From Winslowiella toletana (GTDB lineage: Bacteria > Pseudomonadota > Gammaproteobacteria > Enterobacterales > Enterobacteriaceae): a DNA stretch of 64,000 nt. Of this stretch, positions 8,562 through 15,960 are shown piece after piece. The notes under the pieces are model-generated. The model saw only the letters and a program-made list of their open reading frames with translations, was not told where the DNA came from and made no database searches. The position numbers and the translations under genes are program-made. Numbering within the stretch: position 1 is the stretch's first letter; the number at the start of each line of letters is the position of its first letter. The DNA is taken from NCBI RefSeq assembly GCF_017875465.1, contig NZ_JAGGMQ010000001.1, positions 3,534,001 to 3,598,000 of the forward strand. Direction: 5' to 3'.

Positions 8562-9843
8562 GCAGGCCATTCTTGCTTTAACTGCCCGCGCACTGGCGGC
8601 AAAAATACAAGCCGGGGAACTTAGCGCTACGGCGGCCATTGAGGCGCGTCAGGCGGAGATCGTCCGGCGTGAACCGGTGATTCTGGCATGGCAAACGCTG
8701 GCGGCGGAACAGGCGCTACAGGCGGCGCAATTGCTGGATAGCCGTCCACACAAAGGAGCGCTGGCTGGCGTAGCCATTGGCGTCAAAGATGTGATTGATA
8801 CCGTCGATTTGCCAACCGGTTATGGTTCGGCGTTGTACAGCGGTTTTCGTCCCGCCTGGGATGCCAGCTGTGTGGCGATGGCGCGCCGGGCCGACGCCAT
8901 TATTCTTGGCAAAACGGTGACCACTGAATTTGCCATGGCCAGCCCGAATCAGACTCGTAATCCGCATAATCCCGCGCATACGCCAGGCGGTTCTTCCAGC
9001 GGATCCTGCGCGGCAGTCGCCGCCAATATGGCGCAGGTGGCCTACGGTACGCAAACTTCAGGATCGATTATTCGTCCGGCCTCTTACTGCGGCGTGGTCG
9101 GTTATAAACCGAGTTTCGGCACCATTAACAGCACCGGCGCCAAGGTGCTGTCGCACTCGCTGGATACCATCGGGGTGATCACCCGCAACGTACGCGATGC
9201 CGGTTTTGCCAGCGCGCAACTGGCCAGTCAGCCGCAACTGCATATTGGCGATGCCAGCCATAAGCCGCGCATTGCGCTGTTCCGCTCCTCTAACTGGGCG
9301 CAGGCCGGGGCGGATTCGCAGCAGGTGCTCGAGTCGGCGGCCAGCCGTCTGGCGGCCGCAGGTGCGCAGGTGAGCGAAGTGGCGACGCCGGATCACTTTA
9401 GCGAACTGTTTGCGATGCATGACGCGGTGATGGGCTGGGAAGTGGCGCATGCGCTGGCCTTTGAGCATCGCCGCGCGGAGATCACCGAAGTGACCTGCCG
9501 TTTTCTCGATTTCAAAGCAGAAACCACGCTGGCGCAATATCAGCAGGCGATGGCCAGCATCGGCCAGTGGCGCAAGCGCATGCAGGCGCTGATGGACGGT
9601 TATGACCTGTTCCTGACGCTGGCCGCGCCGGGCGAAGCGCCGGAAGGACTAAGTTCAACCGGCGATCCGGCGTTTAACCAGGCGTGGACGTTACTGCATA
9701 CGCCGTGCATTACCTTACCGGCCGGGCGCGGACCCAAAGGTTTACCGCTGGGGATTCAGCTGGTTGGGCGTATCGGCGCGGATGCGCAGCTGCTGCAGTG
9801 TGCGGCCTGGATTGAAGATCATTTAGCGGACGACAGCGTCTAG
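8548..9843 (+). CDS. Amidase-signature family amidase 2
   Basis: Second amidase-signature enzyme (431 aa). The catalytic Lys is in AIGVKDVIDT (about residue 79), the Gly/Ser-rich segment is PGGSSSGSCAAVAA and the nucleophile Ser lies in TQTSGSIIRPASYCG. It is clearly diverged from amidase 1 and not a recent duplicate. The ATG at 8548 sits behind an AGGAG site inside the end of the preceding gene, so the two are probably translationally coupled. Two different amidases in a row fit two successive C-N bond hydrolyses, for example deformylation and then deamidation. Substrate assignment is inferred from context only. Confidence 0.9.
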   Translation: MSLTEQAILALTARALAAKIQAGELSATAAIEARQAEIVRREPVILAWQTLAAEQALQAAQLLDSRPHKGALAGVAIGVKDVIDTVDLPTGYGSALYSGFRPAWDASCVAMARRADAIILGKTVTTEFAMASPNQTRNPHNPAHTPGGSSSGSCAAVAANMAQVAYGTQTSGSIIRPASYCGVVGYKPSFGTINSTGAKVLSHSLDTIGVITRNVRDAGFASAQLASQPQLHIGDASHKPRIALFRSSNWAQAGADSQQVLESAASRLAAAGAQVSEVATPDHFSELFAMHDAVMGWEVAHALAFEHRRAEITEVTCRFLDFKAETTLAQYQQAMASIGQWRKRMQALMDGYDLFLTLAAPGEAPEGLSSTGDPAFNQAWTLLHTPCITLPAGRGPKGLPLGIQLVGRIGADAQLLQCAAWIEDHLADDSV

Positions 9844-9884
9844 TCATTCACCGCTCTCAGGCCCGATGTGTTAACAGGATCAGT

Positions 9885-10985
9885 ATGAAGCTAACCGCGT
9901 CTGCCGTTACGGCCTCGCGCAGTAACCAGTTTTTCAACTGGTGCGCGCTGTTTATGCTCGCCGCGGCGATTTCTCAGCTGTTAACGCTGATTAATTTCCC
10001 GGCAGCAGCACTATTAGGTTCGATGCTGGCCGGGGTCTGTTTTGCGGTCAGCGGTAATGAACGCAAGCTGTGGCGTCCGCTGTTTCTGCTGGCGCAGGGG
10101 GTTGCCGGTTGCCTGATTGCCACCAATCTGACGCCGGTGATATTGCTGTCAGTAATTGCCAACTGGCCGATCCTGCTGTTGTCGGTCTGCGCCACCTTAC
10201 TGTTTTCATTTTGTATCAGCTGGGGGCTGCGCTATTTCGGCAAAGTATCGGCGGAAACCGCCATCTGGGCGGCAATGCCCGGTATGTCGAGCGCGATGGT
10301 GATTATCGCCTATGAACGCAATGCCGATGGTCGCGTCGTGGCGCTGGTGCAATATATTCGTCTGGCGGCGGTGGTGCTGGCGGTAACCCTGGTTTCGCAT
10401 CTGTTTGCCACCCCGGCAGCGGTGATCAGCAGCGCGAAACTGTTTAGCTTTACGCCGATTGCGCTGAGCGCCTTGTGCAGCACGCTGGCGATTGCCGCAC
10501 TCGGCCCGTTAGCCGCGCGCTATATGGCTTTCTTACCGGCGGCGGCGATGATGGTGCCGCTGATTGTCGGCGCGGTGTTAAGCGCCAGCAATATCTACCA
10601 TATGACGCTGCCGGGCTGGGTGCTGAATCTGGCGTTTGCCGCTATCGGGCTGGAAGTTGGCCTGAAGTTTACCCGCGCGATCCTGCTGCGGCTGATTCGG
10701 CTGATCCCGCTGGCGCTGCTGGCGTCACTGGCGCTGATTGGCCTCAGCGCGCTGTTTTCATTGCTGCTGAGTTATTTAATGGGCGTCGATCTGCTGACGG
10801 CTTTTCTGGCTACGGTGCCGGGCAGTATCGACTCGGTGGCGATTGTCGCTATCGCCAGCCATGTGGATGTGACTTTTGTTCTGGCCCTGCAAACCGTGCG
10901 TATGTTTGTGGTGGTATTGGGGGCCCCGTTTTTTGTTCGACAATTACGCCGCTTACCTGGCTGGGAAAAAGAGGAACAACTATGA
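9885..10985 (+). CDS. AbrB-family (COG3180) membrane protein
   Basis: Polytopic inner-membrane protein of 366 aa with about ten hydrophobic segments, of the family often named AbrB or putative ammonia monooxygenase (PF05145). The two-fold repeat typical of the family is visible: FPAAALLGSMLAGV near residue 45 and LPAAAMMVPLIVGAVLSAS near 215. The conserved AAMPGMSSAMVIIAYERNADGR and the matching TVPGSIDSVAIVAIAS segment are present. Neither name is supported biochemically; the fold suggests a transporter. Being inside the catabolic operon (41 bp after amidase 2, 4-bp overlap with the reductase gene), it may move substrate, product or ammonium. Confidence 0.85.
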   Translation: MKLTASAVTASRSNQFFNWCALFMLAAAISQLLTLINFPAAALLGSMLAGVCFAVSGNERKLWRPLFLLAQGVAGCLIATNLTPVILLSVIANWPILLLSVCATLLFSFCISWGLRYFGKVSAETAIWAAMPGMSSAMVIIAYERNADGRVVALVQYIRLAAVVLAVTLVSHLFATPAAVISSAKLFSFTPIALSALCSTLAIAALGPLAARYMAFLPAAAMMVPLIVGAVLSASNIYHMTLPGWVLNLAFAAIGLEVGLKFTRAILLRLIRLIPLALLASLALIGLSALFSLLLSYLMGVDLLTAFLATVPGSIDSVAIVAIASHVDVTFVLALQTVRMFVVVLGAPFFVRQLRRLPGWEKEEQL

Positions 10986-11494
10986 CAACGGGTCAAAATA
11001 CTCTCGAAGATCAATTCCGTGCCGCCATGCGCCAGCTGGCGACGGCGGTGAATATCATTACCACCGGGCAGGGGGATGAACGTCGTGGCCTCACCGCCTC
11101 GGCGGTATGCAGCCTGACGGTTACGCCGCCGATGGTGCTGATTTGCGTTAATCACTTTGGTGAGGCGCATCGCGCAATACTGGAAAACGGCGCTTTCTGC
11201 GTCAATGTGCTGAATGCCGAACAGCGTTTTCTGGCGGATATCTTTGCCGGGCAGGCGGGAGTGGAACCTGCCGAACGTTTTTCTCACGCCAGCTGGAGCG
11301 AACTGGAAAGCGGCGCACCGGCGCTGGATGGCGCGCTGGTGAATATCGATTGTCGCATTGCTGAACGTGTTCAGACCTCAACTCACAGTGTGTTTTTCGG
11401 TGCGGTCGAGGCGATACGTTTCGGTCAGCAACATACGCCGTTATTGCATTTTGATCGTCACTATTTCTCGCTGGCGACCGCCAGCATCGCCTGA
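10982..11494 (+). CDS. HpaC-like NAD(P)H:flavin oxidoreductase (reductase component)
   Basis: Small component (170 aa) of the two-component monooxygenase; it supplies reduced flavin to the HpaB-like oxygenase at 5550. The FMN-binding split-barrel family is recognised from FRAAMRQLATAVNIITT at the N-terminus, GLTASAVCSLTVTPPMVLIC (about 38-57) and NGAFCVNVLNAEQ (about 75-87), in the usual order. The ATG overlaps the stop codon of the membrane-protein gene (ATGA), so coupling is likely. Having the reductase four genes away from its oxygenase, but in the same operon, supports a single pathway. Confidence 0.9.
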   Translation: MTTGQNTLEDQFRAAMRQLATAVNIITTGQGDERRGLTASAVCSLTVTPPMVLICVNHFGEAHRAILENGAFCVNVLNAEQRFLADIFAGQAGVEPAERFSHASWSELESGAPALDGALVNIDCRIAERVQTSTHSVFFGAVEAIRFGQQHTPLLHFDRHYFSLATASIA

Positions 11495-11519
11495 ACCTAA
11501 TCTGATTAAGGAGCATAAG

Positions 11520-12563
11520 ATGGCTGTAAGTGATAGCGATTTGGTTAGCGGCTGGCAACAGGTTCTTACGCTGTGTCAGTTAAAGGCCGGTGAACAGGTT
11601 ACGCTGCTGACCAGCACCGACTCCCATCCGCAGGTGGTTAATACCTGTGAAATCGCCTGCGGTCTGATGGGCGCAGTGGTGACGCGTCTGGTGCTGCCGC
11701 CGCTTAACGGCGAGAAAGCGCTCAGCCCGGATAAGTCGGGCTATGTCGGCAAGACCGCGCTGGAGACCAATAAAGTGGCGCTCAGCGCGCTGAAAAGCAG
11801 CGATCTGATTATCGATACCATGATGCTGCTGTTCTCGCCGGAGCAGGAAGAGATTCTGAAAGCCAACACCCGCATGCTGCTGGCGGTGGAACCGCCGGAG
11901 ATTCTGCTGCGTCTGCTGCCGACGCTGGAAGATAAACAGCGCGCGATGGCCGCCACCAGACGCCTGCAACAGGCGAAAACGATGACCGTCACTTCGCCGG
12001 CGGGTACCGATTTCCGCTGCGCACTGGGCGCTTATCCGGTACTGACTCAGCACGGTTTCTCCGATGTGGCGGGCAAGTGGGATCACTGGCCAAGCTGCTT
12101 TGTCGCCACCTGGCCTGATGAAGGCAGTTCGCACGGTAAAATTGTGATTGATAGCGGCGATATCATTCTGCCGTTTAAACGCTATGTGCGTGAGCCGGTG
12201 ACGCTGATTATTGAAGAGGGCTATATTCGCCAGATTGAGGGCGGATTTGACGCCGAGTTTATGCGTAGTTTTATGGATTCGTTTAACGATCCGGAGGCTT
12301 ATGCCATGGCGCATGTTGGCTGGGGATTGATGACGCGTGCGCACTGGAGCACGCTGGGTCTCTATGATCGCGAGTCCACTATTGGCATGGATGCGCGCGC
12401 CTTTGCCGGTAACTTCCTGTTCTCCAGCGGGCCAAACACCGAAGCGGGCGGCACGCGTGATACGCCTTGCCATCTGGATATCCCGCTGCGTAACTGTTCA
12501 CTGTCGCTGGATAATGAGCCAATGACGCTGAACGGGAAAGTGGTGTCAGAGGATCAGCGTTAA
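11520..12563 (+). CDS. NicX-like 2,5-dihydroxypyridine 5,6-dioxygenase family protein
   Basis: Fe(II)-dependent ring-cleaving dioxygenase of the NicX type (347 aa; Pseudomonas putida NicX is about 350), within the broader M29 aminopeptidase-T-like family. NicX opens 2,5-dihydroxypyridine to N-formylmaleamate. Its metal ligands, as I recall them, are His265, His318 and Asp320; here residue 265 is the His of AHVGWG, and 318 and 320 are His and Asp of CHLDIPL, the same positions without adjustment. The ATG at 11520 follows AAGGAG and is 25 bp after the reductase gene. With the monooxygenase and amidases it makes a coherent N-heterocycle pathway. The exact substrate is unproven, and maleate isomerase and 6-hydroxynicotinate hydroxylase genes are absent. 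Confidence 0.85.
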   Translation: MAVSDSDLVSGWQQVLTLCQLKAGEQVTLLTSTDSHPQVVNTCEIACGLMGAVVTRLVLPPLNGEKALSPDKSGYVGKTALETNKVALSALKSSDLIIDTMMLLFSPEQEEILKANTRMLLAVEPPEILLRLLPTLEDKQRAMAATRRLQQAKTMTVTSPAGTDFRCALGAYPVLTQHGFSDVAGKWDHWPSCFVATWPDEGSSHGKIVIDSGDIILPFKRYVREPVTLIIEEGYIRQIEGGFDAEFMRSFMDSFNDPEAYAMAHVGWGLMTRAHWSTLGLYDRESTIGMDARAFAGNFLFSSGPNTEAGGTRDTPCHLDIPLRNCSLSLDNEPMTLNGKVVSEDQR

Positions 12564-12570
12564 GACGTTA

Positions 12571-12596
12571 GCAGGGGCGGTTAACGCCGTCCCTAC
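12571..12596 (-). repeat. Dispersed 26-bp palindromic repeat, variant copy D
   Basis: Imperfect hairpin just after the NicX-like gene, matching on the minus strand the family seen at 30403, 47336 and 56789 (GTAGGG.CGGCGTT arm and CCGCCCCT arm) with several mismatches. It lies at the 3' end of the operon and overlaps the last codon and stop of the small gene at 12593. It may act as a transcription terminator or mRNA-stabilising hairpin. Confidence 0.5.
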
Positions 12597-12691
12597 GAGC
12601 CGGGCACCGCGGCGCCGCTGGCAATAAACCAGACAAAGAAAACCACCGCCGCAATAAAGATAAGGGCCGGTGCAATCGCTCTTTTATTCAT
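12593..12691 (-). CDS. Small membrane protein, 32 aa
   Basis: A short gene on the minus strand with ATG at 12691 and stop at 12593. The protein reads MNKRAIAPALIFIAAVVFF and then WFIASG and a short polar end: a positively charged N-terminus followed by one transmembrane helix of about 19 residues. A GAGAGA ribosome site is 6 bp before the ATG. Single-helix proteins of this size are common in enterobacteria and often missed. Function unknown. It is convergent with the NicX operon. Confidence 0.55.
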   Translation of the reverse strand: MNKRAIAPALIFIAAVVFFVWFIASGAAVPGS

Positions 12692-12882
12692 TTTATTCTC
12701 TCAGGGGAATTCGCCAGAGGCCATATTCTATCCGCTTCAGGCTTTGTCTGCAGCAGTTTTGCCCGGCCCTGCGGCGAACTGTGCTAATTCTGAAAGTGTT
12801 AACCGGGGCCGTGCTGGCGAAGATGACGCGCGGGTTTTCACCTAATCTTTCTCTGCGGTCAGACAAAATCACAATGAGAAGA

Positions 12883-13092
12883 ATGATGGGTGACTACTAC
12901 TATCTGGAAAACAAACCACAGCCAAATACCTTTAAAATAGTTCACCGTTCCGGCTGCCTGAAGCTCACCATTCTCAGGCGCGATCGGGCATTTCTCGGCA
13001 CCTTTTATACCGCAGCAGAAGCGCTGGTTAACGCCCAGCAAAAGCATCGCGCCTGTCGCGTTTGCCCGCTGTGTTGCAGCAAAACGGCATAA
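12883..13092 (+). CDS. Small cysteine-rich hypothetical protein, 69 aa
   Basis: Function unknown. The stretch IVHRSGCLKL near the N-terminus, LGTFYTAAEALVNAQ in the middle and CRVCPLCC at the end follow a layout seen in small bacterial proteins of unknown function (His-x-x-x-Cys, Leu-Gly-x-Phe, Ala-rich helix, Cys-x-x-Cys), which suggests a single metal site or disulfides. The frame is open from 12670, but the ATGATG at 12883 follows a GAGAAG sequence and removes an atypical Arg/Leu-rich N-terminus. No operon partner is apparent. Confidence 0.5.
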   Translation: MMGDYYYLENKPQPNTFKIVHRSGCLKLTILRRDRAFLGTFYTAAEALVNAQQKHRACRVCPLCCSKTA

Positions 13093-13123
13093 TCCACCGG
13101 CCATCGGCTGACGATGGCTTTTT

Positions 13124-13381
13124 CTATCTGACGCCAATACGCTGATCTTTACCGATACGGCGGAACTGACAATAAGCCAGCCACTCCTCCCAGCAACGAT
13201 CCGGATTGATATCCGGCCAGCTACCGTTTTTGGTCATCTCGGCCGCGATATGGTCGGGCAGGCTGACGGCAGTGGCATTTGCGCGAATCCTCTCCACGTC
13301 GCTGCGTGATAATGGGGTGGATTGCTGGTTCTGCGCGCTTACCAGCAGCTTAACCAGCGCAGGAATATAAATAATCGCCAT
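13124..13381 (-). CDS. Hypothetical protein, 85 aa
   Basis: Unrecognised small cytoplasmic protein. The N-terminus MAIIYIPALVKLLVSAQ is mildly hydrophobic; the middle and end are polar and hold a Trp-rich segment (SWPDINPDRCWEEWLAYCQ). A good AAGGAAA ribosome site 7 bp before the ATG and normal enterobacterial codon use support it as a real gene. It is monocistronic, convergent with the small gene at 12883 and divergent from the DUF1471 gene at 13649. Confidence 0.55.
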   Translation of the reverse strand: MAIIYIPALVKLLVSAQNQQSTPLSRSDVERIRANATAVSLPDHIAAEMTKNGSWPDINPDRCWEEWLAYCQFRRIGKDQRIGVR

Positions 13382-13648
13382 AACAGGTTTCCTTTAGCAG
13401 GAGAGTAAGAGTTGGAGGGCCTGTCGCTGGCTATTAATAAGGGAAGCTGGCGCTGCGGCTACATTATGATTATCGGCATTGCACAGGATGACTTGAGGGG
13501 GATGGATTTTCCAGGTAGGTTTTTTAATCAGTATTTTTGACAAAGATAAGCAAATAGCTCCGCTATCAAACATTGCCTGCGGGCGTTACTATTGTTTTAT
13601 CGAAGACAAGCAGCCTTCTCCCAGTCAAAAACCTGAAGGAATTAAATC

Positions 13649-13861
13649 ATGAAATCGATCAAAACTTTTGTTGCAGTTATCGCCCTTGCTACCGTATCTT
13701 TCGGCAGCTTTGCTCAAAGCGTGAGCGCCACCGGTAGCCACCTCGACAGCGCGGAAGCGCGTATTGCCGCGAAAGCGCAGGCAGCCGGTGCTTCATCTTA
13801 TAAAATCACCAGCGCCAGCAACGGCAACTATGTCTATATGACGGCTGACCTGATTAAATAA
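13649..13861 (+). CDS. DUF1471 (YdgH/BhsA/McbA family) periplasmic protein
   Basis: Small exported protein (70 aa). A signal peptide ending at SFGSFAQ (about residue 23) is followed by a compact DUF1471 domain: SHLDSAEARIAAKAQAAGA, then YKITSASNGNYVYMTADLIK, the usual C-terminal strand pair. Relatives (BhsA, McbA, YhcN) respond to acid, copper or oxidative stress and affect biofilm; that role is known for the family and not shown here. A strong AAGGAA site precedes the ATG and a clear intrinsic terminator follows, so it is a single-gene unit. Confidence 0.85.
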   Translation: MKSIKTFVAVIALATVSFGSFAQSVSATGSHLDSAEARIAAKAQAAGASSYKITSASNGNYVYMTADLIK

Positions 13862-13878
13862 GTCTGCTGAATAACAAA

Positions 13879-13904
13879 AGGGAGCCTCAGGCTCCCTTTT
13901 TGCG
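13879..13904 (+). terminator. Rho-independent terminator after the DUF1471 gene
   Basis: Perfect stem AGGGAGCC / GGCTCCCT with loop TCA, flanked by an A-run and a T-run (AAAAGGGAGCC ... GGCTCCCTTTTT). It is symmetric enough to serve transcripts from either side. Confidence 0.88.
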
Positions 13905-13972
13905 TTTGTGGCTTAGCTGTGCTGAATCATCGGCTTGCTATGCAGTGCTAATTGCAGAGGTGGCGGCACTGG

Positions 13973-14713
13973 TTAATAGCGCAACAGACCGCCATCAACC
14001 GCATACTGGCTGCCGGTGACATAAGAAGCATCATCAGATAACAGAAACAGCGCCACCGCCGCGGCTTCATCAGCGGTGCCGACCCGGCGTAGCGGCACCT
14101 GGCTGACGACAAAATCCTCAAACTGCTGGCGTGCTTCTTCGGGCATAAAGTGGCGGAAGTTGGTCTCAATCGGACCGGGTATCAGCACATTAACCCTGAT
14201 TTCTCTTGTGGCCAGCGCCGCCGCCCAGCTGCGCGCCATCGCCACCACTGCGCCTTTGGTGGCGGCATACAGGCTGGTCATTGCTGCGCCTTCATAGGTT
14301 GAAGAGGAGGAGGTGAGCACAACCGAAGCGCCGGGTTTCAGCAGAGGGGAAAGCTTCGCCAGCTGCAGCATCGGACCTCTGACATTGGCATTCATCATAT
14401 GATTAAAGGCCTCTGCCGTGACCTCTTCTGGCGTGCCGACCTCGGCAAAACCCGCATTCAGCCACAAACCATCCAGCGTCCCCCATGACAGTAAAGCGTC
14501 AGCCAGCGCCTCGGGGCTATTCTCCTGCGCTGCATCGTTATGCAGGATCAAAGCGTCATCGGGCAGTTGCTGTTGCGCTTGTTGCAGGCGGGCAGCATTT
14601 AATCCGGTGATGGCGACTTTTCCGCCTTCTTTACTGATACGTAAAGCGCCAGCCAGTCCCATACCACTGGTGCCGCCGGTAATCAGTATGCGTTTATCTG
14701 TAAATCTTGCCAT
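13973..14713 (-). CDS. Short-chain dehydrogenase/reductase (SDR)
   Basis: NAD(P)-dependent classical SDR oxidoreductase, 246 aa. The cofactor motif TGGTSGMGLAG is at about residues 12-22, NAG at about 86-88 (LNAGFA), the catalytic Ser in LTSSSSTYEG, and the Tyr-x-x-x-Lys pair in YAATKG (about 149-153); the C-terminus (VTGSQYAVDGGLLRY) is typical. The substrate cannot be deduced. It is transcribed alone and opposite to its neighbours. Confidence 0.9.
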   Translation of the reverse strand: MARFTDKRILITGGTSGMGLAGALRISKEGGKVAITGLNAARLQQAQQQLPDDALILHNDAAQENSPEALADALLSWGTLDGLWLNAGFAEVGTPEEVTAEAFNHMMNANVRGPMLQLAKLSPLLKPGASVVLTSSSSTYEGAAMTSLYAATKGAVVAMARSWAAALATREIRVNVLIPGPIETNFRHFMPEEARQQFEDFVVSQVPLRRVGTADEAAAVALFLLSDDASYVTGSQYAVDGGLLRY

Positions 14714-14829
14714 GCTTACCTCTTTTTAGCGTTCAGGGACAATTATTCAGCGGATAAAATTTGTGGTGTCCCTTAAGGAAATAAAAATGTTAAGGTCAAA
14801 ATCTAATGGATAACAACAGGATGCTTAAT

Positions 14830-15141
14830 ATGATAGTCAGAACATGGCATGGTTGCGTACCGCTGAAACATGCTGAAGGATTTGCCGCACATTTACAGCT
14901 TACTGGTGTACAGCATGCTGAGGGGATCGCCGGAAATCTGGCTGCTTTAGTACGTCGTGAAACTCAGCAGCAGTGGGAGCACTTTTTTCTGGCGACATAC
15001 TGGGTGGATATTGATGCAGTTAAAGCCTTCGCCGGGGAAAACTACCATATTGCAGTGACATATGCGGACGATGAGCAATTCGAATTGCTGTCCGATCCCT
15101 ATGTATTTCAGCATCAGGTTAGCAGCGTAACGGCCTTGTAG
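14830..15141 (+). CDS. Small ABM-like (ferredoxin-fold) hypothetical protein
   Basis: About 103 aa. The opening MIVRTWHGCVPLKHAEGFAA and the later WEHFFLATYWVDIDAVKAFAG resemble the antibiotic-biosynthesis-monooxygenase (ABM) fold: a strand, a helix, and a Trp-containing strand followed by a helix. The frame opens at 14806, but ATG 14830 is preferred because an AGGA site precedes it and homologues begin this way. No reaction can be assigned; the family includes small monooxygenases and simple dimeric stress proteins. It is convergent with the operon ending at 15154. Confidence 0.55.
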   Translation: MIVRTWHGCVPLKHAEGFAAHLQLTGVQHAEGIAGNLAALVRRETQQQWEHFFLATYWVDIDAVKAFAGENYHIAVTYADDEQFELLSDPYVFQHQVSSVTAL

Positions 15142-15153
15142 CCTGCCGCGTGG

Positions 15154-15960
15154 TTACTGCAAAACACCATAACCCGCCTGTCGCGCCGCCGCTGCGCGCT
15201 GCGCCAGCAGCTGATAATGATCCGCTGGCGGCGCCATAAATCCCTGCAACTGTAACGCTGCCAGCAGTTCGCTGACGCGGCTGTCATAGTGCAGTTCGAC
15301 AAAGGCGCGCTGTAATGTTGCCAGCGTAGTCGGATCCAGGCTGGCGGAAGCGACCAGCAGCGGCATTGGCGCCGGTTGCGTTTGATCAATGACCCGCACT
15401 TGCTGCATCAGCTCAGGTTCATCGCGCGCTAACAGCTCAAAAGCATAGCTATCTACCGGGCCGATATCCGCCAGTCCGCTGGCAATGGTTTCCACTACCC
15501 GCCGTGGCGTAATCAGCGGCCCGACGGTTTCGCGATACAGTCGCTGCTGGCCGGGCGTCAGCCAGCGCAGCAGATGAAAACGCAGGGCGCTGTAACCAGA
15601 GTGCGACTCCGGGTTGGTAAACGCCAGCCGCTGACCAAAGGTTTCCGCCAGATGCTGATAAGGTGCATCTTTTGCCACAATTAAACGGCTGCGATAGCTG
15701 CCAGCACCGTCCGCCAGCGAATGCAACGGAACCGGCGTGGCCAGCGCCACCACCGGAAACAGCCCAAGGGAAAACGGCAGGCCGCACATCAACACCCCCG
15801 CCAGATCCGCGCGCTGCCACAGGGCCTCCAGCGGCGCCGGGGCCGGATAGTCGATCACATCGCCGCTGACATTTGCCCGGCGATACACCTCCTGCAGCAG
15901 CTTCTTCCAGTTTGCCGCCGCCGTCGCAGTGACTGAGTACATCCGTGCGTTAGCGATCAT
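15154..15960 (-). CDS. PhnD-like periplasmic-binding-fold protein lacking a signal peptide
   Basis: Protein of 268 aa resembling PhnD-type phosphonate/phosphite binding proteins. Recognisable parts are a glycine-rich region after LADGAGSYRSRLIVAKDAP, the segment RLAFTNPESHSGYSALRF (about 115-132) and ASGLADIGPVDSYAFELL (about 160-177), which form the ligand cleft in that family. Unlike true binding proteins it has no signal peptide (MIANARMYSVTATAAANW), so it should be cytoplasmic. It overlaps the preceding cyclodeaminase-like gene by 4 bp and ends the operon that begins with an amine ABC importer and a lyase. It may be an enzyme or sensor on a binding-protein fold; no function is assigned. 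Confidence 0.6.
   Translation of the reverse strand: MIANARMYSVTATAAANWKKLLQEVYRRANVSGDVIDYPAPAPLEALWQRADLAGVLMCGLPFSLGLFPVVALATPVPLHSLADGAGSYRSRLIVAKDAPYQHLAETFGQRLAFTNPESHSGYSALRFHLLRWLTPGQQRLYRETVGPLITPRRVVETIASGLADIGPVDSYAFELLARDEPELMQQVRVIDQTQPAPMPLLVASASLDPTTLATLQRAFVELHYDSRVSELLAALQLQGFMAPPADHYQLLAQRAAAARQAGYGVLQ

Noticed and set aside
5550..12563. Canonical nicotinate (nic) or 4-hydroxyphenylacetate (hpa) degradation cluster
   Set aside because: The nicotinate hydroxylase, NicC, NicD, NicF and maleate isomerase genes are missing, as are the hpa meta-cleavage genes; only the NicX-like and HpaBC-like components are shared.
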